DNA of 64,000 nucleotides from Lotus japonicus (Eukaryota > Streptophyta > Magnoliopsida > Fabales > Fabaceae), in contig NC_080045.1 of NCBI RefSeq assembly GCF_012489685.1, positions 50,117,096 through 50,181,095 of the forward strand. Reading direction: 5' to 3'. Under the pieces are notes generated by a model. The model did no database searches. It saw only the letters and a list, made by a program, of their open reading frames with translations, and was not told where the DNA came from. The translations under genes and the position numbers were made by a program. This document shows, piece by piece, positions 1 through 10,007 of the stretch. Each line of letters begins with the position of its first letter. Positions within the stretch are counted from its first letter, which is position 1.

Positions 1-36
1 TGGAGAGCTTCATTCCCTAATTAGATATATTTTCTT

Positions 37-1071
37 GGCTTAAATAAGTTTTTCGTCCCTAACCTTTCCATAATACCTGGTTTTCGTCCCTCGCCGGAGC
101 AAAGGTGGGGTTTAGTCCCTAACCTTTGCCAAAACGTTTGGTTTTCGTCCCTCCGGAGCTCTGGGTCAACGCCGGAGCTCCGGTGGCCCATGTGGCAATG
201 CCACATAGGATTAGTGAGGCCACGTGTTATTATTATTATTGTTAAATTTTGGATCTCATCCTCATGTATAAAATTGAATTTGGTTTTAGTCCCTGGAATA
301 ATAATCATGATTTGGCATGCATCCTTACATAGAATATTGATCTGTGTTTTGGTCCCCTATTGGACATTAAAAGGCTACTTAGGAAGAAAAAACGTGTTAA
401 AGTATGACAATCGCATATGCCACAACATAATTTCATGCATAAGTCAATGGTGAAAACTTACTGGAGGGGTTGGAGCTGTTGTTGGTGCCTGGTTTCCAGC
501 TTGCTCCTGTGCTGGTTCTTGAGGATTTGTCACATTCCAGCTTGCTCCTGTGCGTGCTAATGTGGATGGACCACTATTTTTATTGATGTAGCCAAGTTAA
601 GCCACTTGTGCAATTTATGTCTTTGTGGATGGACCACTATCATTTTGTAAGAATATTTTGACTTATGCATGAAATTATGTTGTGGCCTTAGCAATTGTCA
701 TACTTTAACACGTTTTTTCTTCCTAAGTAGCCTTTTAATGTCCAATAAGGGACCAAAACACAGATCAATATTCTATGTAAGGATGCATGCCAAATCATGA
801 TTACTATTCCAGGGACTAAAACCAAATTCAATTATATACATGAGGATGAGATCCAAAATTTAACAATAATAATAATAATAACACGTGGCCTGACTAATCC
901 TATGTGGCATTGCCACATGGGCCACCGGAGCTCCGGCGTTGACCCAGAGCTCCGGAGGGACGAAAACCAAACGTTTTGGCAAAGGTTAGGGACTAAACCC
1001 CACCTTTGCTCCGGCGAGGGACGAAAACCAGGTATTATGGAAAGGTTAGGGACGAAAAACTTATTTAAGCC
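37..1071. mobile_element. Non-autonomous Mutator-like fold-back element (MULE)
   Basis: Two long inverted arms, 37-446 and 659-1071, are near-perfect reverse complements around a spacer (447-658). The outer end reads GGCTTAAATAAG on both sides. A perfect 9-bp duplication TATTTTCTT flanks it (28-36 and 1072-1080), which is the TSD length of the Mutator superfamily. No transposase is present. The arms give mirrored open frames on both strands that I treat as palindrome artefacts. The spacer holds a 19-bp direct repeat (494-512 and 535-553). Confidence 0.9.
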
Positions 1072-1080
1072 TATTTTCTT

Positions 1081-1447
1081 CTTACCTTTACCAATCTCAC
1101 ACATGGGAATGTGATATTTCACCCGAAGCACCCTGCACAAAAGGCTCTTTTTTCTCATGAAGAAGTCTCAATCTCCATTTGACCAATAAGGCATTGTTAA
1201 ATAGGTCCAAGTTCTTCTATATTTTTTTTGTTCTCATATATACAAAATAAGTAATTTAAACCTGGAGTGAATGAATGAAACATAAATATAATATAATCAA
1301 AAAACATATATTAACATATTATTTAAACATTACCTCATTTATTTGTCCTAATTCTCTCTAATATGATGGCATCTCTACTGGAACCTCTTTGTTAAGCCTA
1401 TTATAATTATTCTAATAGCTGCGCTCAGCCTGAGTATTTGAGGTACA
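1081..1447. other. Unannotated spacer
   Basis: AT-rich host DNA between the MULE and the solo LTR. I see no coding potential or recognisable repeat in it. Confidence 0.5.
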
Positions 1448-1452
1448 AGGAT

Positions 1453-2395
1453 TGAAATTCTGGTTCACGCACAAGACAAATGTCGTATCAAATGTCTAAC
1501 ACATCTTGCACAACGTACAACAGATAAATCACAAGTTCAACACAATATTAAACTAGCAAAATAGTAAAGAAGAATACAGAGAATTGGTAACCCAGTTCGG
1601 TGCAACGTCACCTACGTCTGGAGGGCTTCACCCCGAGAAAGATAATCCACTATTATAGAGAATTAAGTACACAAAAGGTCTTAACTGAACTGCCCTAGTT
1701 CATTGCTTTTTCTACCTATTCCTACCCGTGGTTTATTACTTAGGTCTCCCCCTAAGTATGAGAACCCCCTCTCACTTTCTCACACACAATCACTGCCACA
1801 GTGATTGAAACAATAAACAATAAGATGAAGATGAATAGATTACAACTCAACTAAACAAACCAACTTTATGTGTTATGATGATCAATGATGGCAGTAGAGT
1901 GGTGTACAAATAACAGTGGACTCAGAGAGAAACAAACCCTAAAACACACGCTCTTGCTCAAGCAACACAACGCACAATCCACCCTTGAGCAGCTAGGGTT
2001 AGATCTTCTTAAATACCAATTCTTCAACAACCTTTAATCTTCAATGGACTTGCACGAAAATAGAGTCCACAAAACAGATCTGGAACAAATCTTTTTAAAT
2101 CAGTAACAAATCTTATCAAATAAGATTTGAACAAAAGATAACAACTTTCACACTTTAAACCAAATCAAATCTTCTTCAGCAGATTTGGTTACACTATAAT
2201 ATATTCCAGATGACACACATAAGCTTCTTCAAAATCCATAACTTGATTATCACGAAATTAATCCAAAGCTTCACAATTTAATCAGCCAAACACACAACAC
2301 GTTCTCAGGGACAAATGTTACAACACGATGTTACAACATCTTGGCACACCCAATACATTAGCTAAAATGTAGACAACCATAAAAAAGGAACAACA
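1453..2395. mobile_element. Solo LTR, family A (943 bp)
   Basis: The segment begins TGAAATTCTGG and ends GGAACAACA, with the TG...CA ends of an LTR. A perfect 5-bp duplication AGGAT flanks it (1448-1452 and 2396-2400). It is homologous along its length to 43116-44024, which has its own, different TSD. No internal retroelement sequence lies beside it, so it is a solo LTR left by LTR-LTR recombination. Orientation is not certain because no internal domain remains. Confidence 0.88.
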
Positions 2396-2511
2396 AGGAT
2401 GCTTGGACTATAATGTTTCAAGATATCCTTCTTTGTTCGGGGTAGTAAAAAACGACTCAAATATGAGAGGTCAGAATTCGAATGATAGACTCGATTATCT
2501 AAGATGACAAT

Positions 2512-2791
2512 TGGACTGGGCGAGCCCCTAGAGGGGCAACGCCCAGCATGTATCCCGCCCTGAGGCGGGGCCCTGGCCTTCAGATGGGCCTTGACCTCGG
2601 AGGCCCAATTGGCCCAATAGGTAGTACCCAAGCTCTATAAATAGGAGGTAGTTATCAAGTGTAAGGGACTTTTGGCTCATTTGATGAAATAACACTCGAA
2701 ATTCAGCACTCTCTCTCACTCTCATTCTCTCTTAGCACAATCCCTCTACCTCTAGGTACTATGTCTCTCTTCAATGTTCATTCCCAGAACA
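2512..2791 (+). repeat. 5' LTR of the gypsy element
   Basis: Starts TGGACTGGGCG and ends CCCAGAACA. By eye it matches the 3' LTR at 19119-19398 in length and sequence. A TATA-like box lies at 2635-2642. A CT-rich tract (about 2709-2760) follows it and is a likely start of the R/U5 leader. Confidence 0.93.
2635..2642 (+). promoter_or_regulatory. TATA box in the 5' LTR
   Basis: TATAAATA within CTCTATAAATAGG, about 150 bp before the LTR end. This is the position expected for the U3 promoter. The same motif occurs in the 3' LTR near 19242. Confidence 0.6.
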
Positions 2792-2793
2792 TT

Positions 2794-2811
2794 TGGCGCC
2801 GTCTGTGGGGA
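2794..2811 (+). other. Primer-binding site
   Basis: TGGCGCCGTCTGTGGGGA begins 3 nt after the 5' LTR. Its TGGCGCC start is the complement of a tRNA 3' CCA end. From memory it resembles the tRNA-Asp type with mismatches in the middle, but I could not check the tRNA assignment. Confidence 0.6.
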
Positions 2812-2955
2812 CTGTAAACTTTCTACTCCCATTCACGTGGATTGATTGTGCATGAAGTTACCTCTGATTGTGATTAGGCAATTCTCTGGTTTTCTGATTT
2901 TGATTCTGTGACTAGTGTTGGTTTTCCGATCGAGTTTGCATCATTTCTGGTTTGG

Positions 2956-4992
2956 ATGGAGACTCGACGCAGGAGGCAGCATCATTCACCAATGCGACAG
3001 CGGATTTCGCCGCCTCGACGGCCTCATCGTGTGGTCCTAGATTCTCCGGTACGAACGGCAGGAGTACAGTCGCCTTCTCCTCCTCCATCACCACCACCTC
3101 CTCCATCGCCTTCACAGGTGGGATCTCTGGAGCGCTCATCAGAGAATTCACCTGCTCCGGAACAACAACCGGCGGTGACACAGGAGCAATGGCGCCATTT
3201 GATGCGCAGCATTGGCAACATCCAGCAGCGGAATGAGCATCTACAGGCTCAGTTAGATTTCTACCGTCGCGAGCAGCGAGATGATGGAAGCAGAGAAGCA
3301 GATGCCGTGGCTGAGTTCCGTCCGTTCTCGGAAGATGTTGAGAGTGTGGCGATTCCGGATAACATGAAAACGTTAGTTCTGGATTCTTACAGCGGAGATT
3401 CCGATCCGAAAGATCATCTTCTGTATTTTAATACGAAGATGGTGATAATTGCGGCGTCAGATGCGGTGAAGTGCAGGATGTTTCCATCGACGTTCAAATC
3501 GACGGCGATGGCGTGGTTCACAACTTTGCCGCGCAGATCGATTTCAAATTTCAGAGACTTCTCATCCAAGTTTCTAGTGCAATTCTCGGCAAATAAGAAT
3601 CAGCCGGTGACGATCAATGACCTATACAATATTCGCCAGCAAGAAGGGGAGTCACTGAAAGAGTACATGGCAAGGTACAGCGCGGCGTCGGTAAAGGTAG
3701 AGGACGAGGAGCCTCGAGCTTGTGCTTTAGCATTTAAAAACGGTTTGCTGCCGGGAGGGTTGAACAGCAAATTGACACGTAAGCCGGCGCGCTCGATGGA
3801 AGAGATGCGTGCTCGTGCCAGCACTTATATTCTCGATGAGGAGGACGCCGCTTTCAAGAGAAAGCGCGCGAAGTTGGAAAAGGGTGACACGTCGCCCAAG
3901 CGCGCGAAAAAAGATAGGAGCGGCGAAGATAAGGGGGATGGCAAGCAGCAGAGACCAGGTAAGGGGAAGTCGGTATTCAAACCGACCAAGGAACAGTTGT
4001 ATCCACGGCGCGATGATTATGAACAACGTCGGCCTTGGCAATCTAAGTCTCATCGCCAGAGGGAGGAAACTGATATGGTGATGAACACAGATTTATCGGA
4101 TATGCTCCGAGGGGCGGGGGACGCAAATCTAGTAGATGAACCGGAGGCCCCAAAGTATCAGCCACGGGACGCCAATCCCAAGAAGTGGTGTGAGTTCCAC
4201 CGGTCCGCCGGGCATGATACGGATGACTGTTGGACTTTGCAGCGGGAGATTGATAAGTTGATTCGGGCGGGATATCAAGGAAATCGTCAAGGTTTGTGGC
4301 GCAACGGTGGCGATCAAAACAAAGCGCACAAGCGGGAGGAGGAGCGAGCGGACATTAAGGGCAAGAAAAAGCAAGAATCAGCGGCTATCGCCACAAAAGG
4401 GGCTGATGACACGTTCGCTCAACACTCAGGACCGCCCGTCGGGACCATCAACACCATCGCCGGGGGATTTGGCGGCGGTGGCGACACTCATGCGGCGCGT
4501 AAGCGCCATGTTCGTGCCGTTAATTCCGTTCATGAGGTCGCTTTTGGATTCGTACACCCTGACATAACAATCTCGATGGCGGACTTTGAGGGGATAAAGC
4601 CTCATAAGGACGACCCGATTGTGGTGCAGTTAAGGATGAACAGTTTCAACGTTAGAAGGGTACTCCTGGATCAGGGTAGTTCGGCTGATATTATCTATGG
4701 TGATGCATTTGACAAGTTGGGACTAACTGACAATGATCTAACTCCATACGCGGGAACCTTGGTAGGTTTCGCGGGGGAGCAAGTAATGGTGCGGGGATAC
4801 ATTGATCTAGACACAATATTTGGGGAAGATGAGTGTGCCAGGGTTTTGAAGGTAAGGTATCTGGTTCTCCAGGTGGTGGCATCTTACAATGTCATCATTG
4901 GGCGAAATACATTGAATCGCCTTTGTGCTGTAATTTCAACAGCCCACTTGGCGGTCAAGTATCCGCTAAGAGTGGAAAGGTGGGAAAGCTGA
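2956..4992 (+). CDS. gag: Gag-protease polyprotein of gypsy element (first copy)
   Basis: Encodes the structural Gag protein and an aspartic protease of about 678 residues. The frame is open upstream to 2908, but the first ATG is at 2956 (METRRRR), which I take as the start. The N-terminus is Pro/Ser-rich. A retrotransposon Gag core follows (around YSGDSDPKDHLLYFNTKM to the YMARYS motif), then a basic region and a variant zinc-knuckle-like segment (CEFHRSAGHDTDDCW). The protease active site reads LLDQGSSADII, with DQG in place of the usual DTG/DSG; I recall this variant from related plant elements. The frame ends 160 nt inside the pol frame, which lies in the -1 frame, so Pol expression would need a frameshift or other bypass. 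A partial second copy lies at 10008-11399. Confidence 0.88.
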   Translation: METRRRRQHHSPMRQRISPPRRPHRVVLDSPVRTAGVQSPSPPPSPPPPPSPSQVGSLERSSENSPAPEQQPAVTQEQWRHLMRSIGNIQQRNEHLQAQLDFYRREQRDDGSREADAVAEFRPFSEDVESVAIPDNMKTLVLDSYSGDSDPKDHLLYFNTKMVIIAASDAVKCRMFPSTFKSTAMAWFTTLPRRSISNFRDFSSKFLVQFSANKNQPVTINDLYNIRQQEGESLKEYMARYSAASVKVEDEEPRACALAFKNGLLPGGLNSKLTRKPARSMEEMRARASTYILDEEDAAFKRKRAKLEKGDTSPKRAKKDRSGEDKGDGKQQRPGKGKSVFKPTKEQLYPRRDDYEQRRPWQSKSHRQREETDMVMNTDLSDMLRGAGDANLVDEPEAPKYQPRDANPKKWCEFHRSAGHDTDDCWTLQREIDKLIRAGYQGNRQGLWRNGGDQNKAHKREEERADIKGKKKQESAAIATKGADDTFAQHSGPPVGTINTIAGGFGGGGDTHAARKRHVRAVNSVHEVAFGFVHPDITISMADFEGIKPHKDDPIVVQLRMNSFNVRRVLLDQGSSADIIYGDAFDKLGLTDNDLTPYAGTLVGFAGEQVMVRGYIDLDTIFGEDECARVLKVRYLVLQVVASYNVIIGRNTLNRLCAVISTAHLAVKYPLRVERWES

Positions 4993-7900
4993 AGGTGGAC
5001 CAGAAGATGGCGAGGGAGTGTTACAATAATTGCCTTAACTTGTATGGCAAGAAGAGTGCGTTGGTTGGTCATAGATGTTATGAAATCGAAGCTTCGGATG
5101 AAAATCTTGATCCCCGGGGCGAGGGGCGAGTAAATAGGCCCACGCCAATTGAGGAAACGAAGGCGCTAAAGTTTGGCGATCGCACTTTGAAGATTGGGAC
5201 CAGACTGACGGAAGAGCAGGAGACGCGCCTGACAAAACTGCTTGGGGAGAACTTAGACTTGTTTGCTTGGAGCTGCAAAGACATGCCTGGAATTGATCCA
5301 AACTTCATATGCCATCGGTTAGCATTGAATCCAAGTGTCAAGCCAGTTTCACAACTCAGGAGGCGCTTGGGTGGCGACAAAGGGAAGGCGGTGCAACAGG
5401 AAGTCGACAAGTTGCTGGCGGCAGAGTTCATCAGGGAAGTGAAGTATCCGACGTGGTTGGCGAACGTCGTAATGGTGAAGAAGGCGAACGGGAAATGGCG
5501 AATGTGTGTAGATTACACAGACTTAAACAAAGCATGTCCAAAAGATTCGTATCCCCTTCCCAGCATCGATAGCCTTGTGGATGGTGCCTCGGGCAACGAA
5601 CTGCTTAGCTTGATGGATGCTTATTCTGGCTATCATCAAATCCGCATGCACCCGGCAGACGAGGACAAAACGGCTTTTATGACTGCCAGAGTCAATTATT
5701 GCTATCGCACCATGCCGTTTGGACTAAAGAACGCTGGGGCGACCTACCAAAGATTGATGGATAGGGTTTTTGCTGGGCAGGTGGGAAGAAACATGGAGGT
5801 TTACGTTGATGACATGATTGTTAAATCAGTACGTGGTTTAGACCATCATCAAGATCTGGAGGAAGCATTTGGCGAAATAAGGAAGCACAATATGCGTCTC
5901 AACCCGGAGAAATGCTCTTTTGGTGTTCAGGGTGGCAAGTTTTTGGGATTTATGATCACATCCAGAGGAATTGAGATAAACCCAGAAAAATGCAAGGCGA
6001 TTCAGCAGATGAAAAGCCCTTCTAATGTGAAAGAGGTCCAACGTTTAACGGGGCGAATAGCAGCATTATCTCGGTTTCTTCCCAAGTCTGGTGACAGATC
6101 TTTCCCTTTTTTCAAGTGTCTTCGCAAGAATGTCGCATTTGAGTGGACGGCGGAGTGTGAGGAAGCTTTTGTTCGCCTCAAGGAACTCCTATCGTCACCG
6201 CCAATCTTGTCGAAACCAATACAGGGACACCCGCTGCATTTGTATTTTGCTGTGAGCGATAGTGCTCTGAGTTCTGTGATGTTGCAGGAGATAGATGGCG
6301 AGCATCGAATCGTTTATTTTGTTAGTCACACACTCCAGGGCGCGGAGGTCAGATATCAGAAAATTGAGAAGGCGGCGCTGGCAGTCCTCGTCACCGCCCG
6401 GCGGTTGAGACCTTATTTTCAGAGTTTTCCCGTGAAGGTGCGGACGGATTTGCCCTTGAGACAAGTATTACAAAAACCGGATTTATCAGGTAGATTGGTC
6501 GCCTGGTCGGTTGAATTGTCAGAGTATGGTTTGCAATATGATAAGCGGGGCGCGGTTGGTGCGCAGTCACTAGCTGACTTTGTGGTCGAGTTGACTCCAG
6601 ATCGGTTTGAAAGAGTGGACACTCAGTGGACTCTCTTCGTGGATGGATCCTCCAATAGTAGTGGCAGCGGCGCGGGAGTAACGTTAGAAGGGCCGGGGGA
6701 ACTAGTGTTGGAGCAATCCCTGAAATTCGAGTTCAAAGCAACGAACAACCAGGCAGAATATGAAGCTCTCATCGCCGGATTGAAGTTGGCGCGGGAAGTG
6801 AAGATCGGGAGTTTGTTGATAAGAACGGACTCACAATTGGTGGAGAATCAAGTGAAGGGAACTTTCCAGGTCAAAGATCCTAATCTGATCAAGTACCTTG
6901 AGCGGGTTCGGTATTTGATGACACTTTTTAAAGAGGTCGTGGTGGAGTACGTTCCTCGGGCAGAGAATCAGCGGGCGGACGCGCTGGCCAAATTGGCGAG
7001 CACGCGGAAGCCCGGCAATAACAAAAGTGTGATTCAGGAAACGCTGGCGTACCCAAGCATCGAAGGCGAGCTCATGGCCTGCGTGAACAGAGGGGGAACA
7101 TGGATGGGTCCCATAATATCTATCTTGGCGGGGGACCCGGCAGAAGTGGAGAAATGCACGAAGGAACAACGGCGGGAGGCGAGTCACTATACTCTCATTG
7201 ACGGACACTTGTATCGCCGTGGTTTCTCAACGCCATTGTTGAAATGCGTACCGCCAGAGAAGTACGAAGCGATAATGTCTGAGGTACATGAAGGAGTGTG
7301 TGCGAGCCACATCGGGGGAAGGTCTTTGGCTTGCAAGGTGTTGAGGGCGGGTTTTTACTGGCCCACCCTCAGGAAAGATTGTATGGACTTCGTGAAGCAG
7401 TGCAAGAAATGTCAAGTGTTCGCGGATTTGTCTAAGGCACCGCCAAAAGAGTTGGTAACGATGAGCGCCCCGTGGCCTTTTGCCATGTGGGGTGTGGACT
7501 TAGTCGGACCTTTTCCGACCGCCAGGGCACAAATAAAGTTTATATTAGTGGCGGTGGACTACTTCACTAAGTGGATTGAGGCTGAACCCCTGGCCACGAT
7601 TACTTCTGCAAAGATAGTCAATTTCTACTGGAAGCGTATTGTTTGCAGGTTCGGGATCCCAAGGGCGATCGTATCTGACAACGGGACCCAGTTTTCAAGC
7701 AGCCAAACAAGGGAGTTCTGCAGGGAAATGGGCATACAAATGAGGTTCGCCTCTGTTGAACATCCGCAGACGAACGGGCAGGTGGAATCTGCAAACAGGG
7801 TAATCCTGCGAGGACTAAGACGACGGCTTGCGGAGGCTAAGGGAGCTTGGTTGGATGAACTTCCGGCGGTGCTGTGGTCGTACAACACCACCGAGCAGTC

Positions 7901-8321
7901 TACTACAAGGGAAACCCCCTTTAGAATGACCTATGGGGTAGATGCCATGTTGCCGGTGGAGATTGACAACTTTACATGGCGGACTCAACCAGGTTTTAAA
8001 GGGGAAAATCAGGCCAACATGGCGATGGAGCTGGACCTTTTGTCGGAAACGCGCGACGAGGCGCACATTCGGGAAACAGCGATGAAGCAGCGCGTGGCGG
8101 CAAAGTTCAACAGCAGGGTTCGCGTCCGAGATATGCAGGTCGGCGACCTGGTCCTCAAGTGGCGATCGGGAGCCCCGGGGAACAAGCTTACTCCCAACTG
8201 GGAAGGGCCCTACCGCATTATTAAAGTTCTTGGTAATGGGGCCTATCACTTAGAAGAGCTTGATGGAAGGCGGTTACCTCGATCGTTCAATGGTTTGAGC
8301 TTGCGCTACTTTTATAGTTGA
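4833..8321 (+). CDS. pol: Pol polyprotein: RT, RNase H, integrase (first copy)
   Basis: An open frame of 1,162 codons without its own upstream ATG at the left edge. Homology to Pol seems to start near 4960, where the Gag frame ends, so the first 40 or so codons are probably not translated. Reverse transcriptase is visible with YPTWLANVVMVKK, the MPFGLKNAGATYQ motif and the catalytic YVDD. Then come the RNase H linked to RT, a second RNase H-like domain (WTLFVDGSSN to RADALAKLAS), and integrase with an H-H-C-C zinc region (HIGG...CKKCQ) and catalytic D-D-E residues in GVDLVGPF, SDNGTQF and NGQVES. No stop or frameshift interrupts it. It is identical in length and, as far as I read, in sequence to 11240-14728. 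Confidence 0.93.
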   Translation: MCQGFEGKVSGSPGGGILQCHHWAKYIESPLCCNFNSPLGGQVSAKSGKVGKLKVDQKMARECYNNCLNLYGKKSALVGHRCYEIEASDENLDPRGEGRVNRPTPIEETKALKFGDRTLKIGTRLTEEQETRLTKLLGENLDLFAWSCKDMPGIDPNFICHRLALNPSVKPVSQLRRRLGGDKGKAVQQEVDKLLAAEFIREVKYPTWLANVVMVKKANGKWRMCVDYTDLNKACPKDSYPLPSIDSLVDGASGNELLSLMDAYSGYHQIRMHPADEDKTAFMTARVNYCYRTMPFGLKNAGATYQRLMDRVFAGQVGRNMEVYVDDMIVKSVRGLDHHQDLEEAFGEIRKHNMRLNPEKCSFGVQGGKFLGFMITSRGIEINPEKCKAIQQMKSPSNVKEVQRLTGRIAALSRFLPKSGDRSFPFFKCLRKNVAFEWTAECEEAFVRLKELLSSPPILSKPIQGHPLHLYFAVSDSALSSVMLQEIDGEHRIVYFVSHTLQGAEVRYQKIEKAALAVLVTARRLRPYFQSFPVKVRTDLPLRQVLQKPDLSGRLVAWSVELSEYGLQYDKRGAVGAQSLADFVVELTPDRFERVDTQWTLFVDGSSNSSGSGAGVTLEGPGELVLEQSLKFEFKATNNQAEYEALIAGLKLAREVKIGSLLIRTDSQLVENQVKGTFQVKDPNLIKYLERVRYLMTLFKEVVVEYVPRAENQRADALAKLASTRKPGNNKSVIQETLAYPSIEGELMACVNRGGTWMGPIISILAGDPAEVEKCTKEQRREASHYTLIDGHLYRRGFSTPLLKCVPPEKYEAIMSEVHEGVCASHIGGRSLACKVLRAGFYWPTLRKDCMDFVKQCKKCQVFADLSKAPPKELVTMSAPWPFAMWGVDLVGPFPTARAQIKFILVAVDYFTKWIEAEPLATITSAKIVNFYWKRIVCRFGIPRAIVSDNGTQFSSSQTREFCREMGIQMRFASVEHPQTNGQVESANRVILRGLRRRLAEAKGAWLDELPAVLWSYNTTEQSTTRETPFRMTYGVDAMLPVEIDNFTWRTQPGFKGENQANMAMELDLLSETRDEAHIRETAMKQRVAAKFNSRVRVRDMQVGDLVLKWRSGAPGNKLTPNWEGPYRIIKVLGNGAYHLEELDGRRLPRSFNGLSLRYFYS

Positions 8322-9262
8322 TCGCAGGCGAGAAAGTGAACAAGGCGGAATCGCCGGAGCCAGATATCTTTAAGATTTTCCGAAGTGTTTTCAAATTCTC
8401 CAATGTATTGCAATAACAAGGCGTGCTCTTTTTCTCCGAAAGGAGTTTTTTAATGAGGCGCTCCATCAGTAAAATAAAACGAAAATTCACGAAATTCGTG
8501 TCCAAAAATTCCAGGGATTCCCTAACGATCGGAATTGCCGATCGACATAAAGAATTACGGCGATCACTAAGTGGGACAAACTTGATCCCCAAAGGGGCTT
8601 GCTGGAACCCTGAAGGTTGTGGCGATTCCACAAATGGCCTTTGACGCCTGGGAATCACCCTCCGGAAAGTCTGACGTGATCGCCGGTCCCGTAAACGATG
8701 TGCTGGGTAAGTCTCGCCAGAATACGACGAGCGCCGTTAACTAGGCAAAAGTCTTGGGACCCCCAAATGGCCATTGGGATCCAAGCATTGTAAGCCCCGA
8801 GCGGGCAAAGCCCCGGGCGAAGTCCTCGAGAATGGAGGCCGTTTCTTCCTATTGGGGAAAAACGTCTAAAGTCTTGGTGGTGGAATACCAAGCAACAAGT
8901 CCTAGTTAAAATTAAGGCACGAAATCGTTAGGCGTAATTCAATCATATGACGCGTGAAAAATAGCGCAAGATATAAGGTCGGCGAATGAATAAGGTGGAA
9001 GGCGAGTGCTCGGTCACTCAGGATGTTGAATATTTTACTACTCTGGCGTGTTGAGGGGTTAAACTATGAAACTTATTCTTAAATTTTTTAAGTCATAAGA
9101 AGGCGGCGACTAAAAAGTGTACGGCGGAAGCATTCCAACATGATTTACAAAATATCCAACGCGGTATAAAAACTATGACGAAGGGTTGCTTAAACATAGA
9201 CGAATGGCGGAAAAGTACACTACAAGGTGACAGTAAGAGCTAAAGTAATGTTAAAAATTACA
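8322..9262. other. Non-coding spacer between pol and antisense ORF (first copy)
   Basis: No convincing coding frame. It is repeated at 14729-15670 with only a few single-base differences near the right end. It probably holds the convergent 3' ends of the sense pol transcript and the antisense gene. Confidence 0.6.
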
Positions 9263-9907
9263 TTATTCATTGTTTTCTTTCTCCTGTTCTTCTTCTTCCT
9301 CTTCTTCTTCAGTCGCTGTCCAGAGGTTTTGGTCAATCAGGGGAGGATCGTCGGGACCAACCAGTCCTTCGGCGGTTATCTCTTTCATTACTCCCATGGC
9401 GCTAAAGTCAAAGTTCGGGTACAAATGTTGGGCCTGATCTTTGGCGAGGTAGAAACCGCGCTCGGGTTGTCAAGGGCGATGTCAGCGGCTGTTCCCTCAC
9501 CTCAGTGGCTTTGGCCTTCTCCGTCGCCAGCTCGTCCTCTGGTTTTTGATCTTTGCCAGTTGGGAAGCAATCTCAGCATCTTTCGTGGCGAGGGCCTCGG
9601 CATGAGTTTCGGTCGCTTTCTTGATCTCCTCGGACGTAGCCTGCATCACCGCCTCCATGTCAGACTTCGCCAAGGCCAAGGACTCCGCAGACTTTTTCTC
9701 TTGCTCCGCCAACGCCTTCTTCACTAACTCCAGCACGCCTTCTCACTAACTCCAGCTCAGCGCGCAGTATGGCAAGCTCTGACTCCTTAGCAATCAGCGC
9801 CTCGCCTCGGGCGATCAAGTCCTTCTCAGCTTGCTCTTTTTCCTTTTTGCAAGCTTGAAGGCTTGCATCAAGCTCATCTGCTTCTTCCTTCATCAGCGCC
9901 AGCTGAT
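9263..9907 (-). pseudogene. 3' part of antisense ORF, copy next to gap
   Basis: Matches the last part of the antisense gene at 15671-16319 (coiled-coil-rich region ending in a run of Glu residues) but carries several single-base losses that break the frame. It stops exactly at the N gap. The errors cluster towards the gap while the rest of the duplicated block agrees with the other copy. This looks more like poor sequence at a contig end than biological decay. Confidence 0.75.
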
Positions 9908-10007
9908 NNNNNNNNNNNNNNNNNNNNNNNNNNNNNNNNNNNNNNNNNNNNNNNNNNNNNNNNNNNNNNNNNNNNNNNNNNNNNNNNNNNNNNNNNNNNN
10001 NNNNNNN
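9908..10007. other. Assembly gap (100 N)
   Basis: Exactly 100 unknown bases, the conventional size for a gap of unknown length. It joins copy A (3601-9907) to copy B (10008-16319) of the same retrotransposon interior. Confidence 0.99.

Noticed and set aside
21..1158. Similar open frames on both strands near the left edge
   Set aside because: They are mirror images produced by the long inverted arms of the MULE and resemble no protein.
2362..2725. Short minus-strand frames across the 5' LTR, repeated in the 3' LTR
   Set aside because: Both LTRs show them because they are the same sequence. They overlap the promoter and have no coding pattern.
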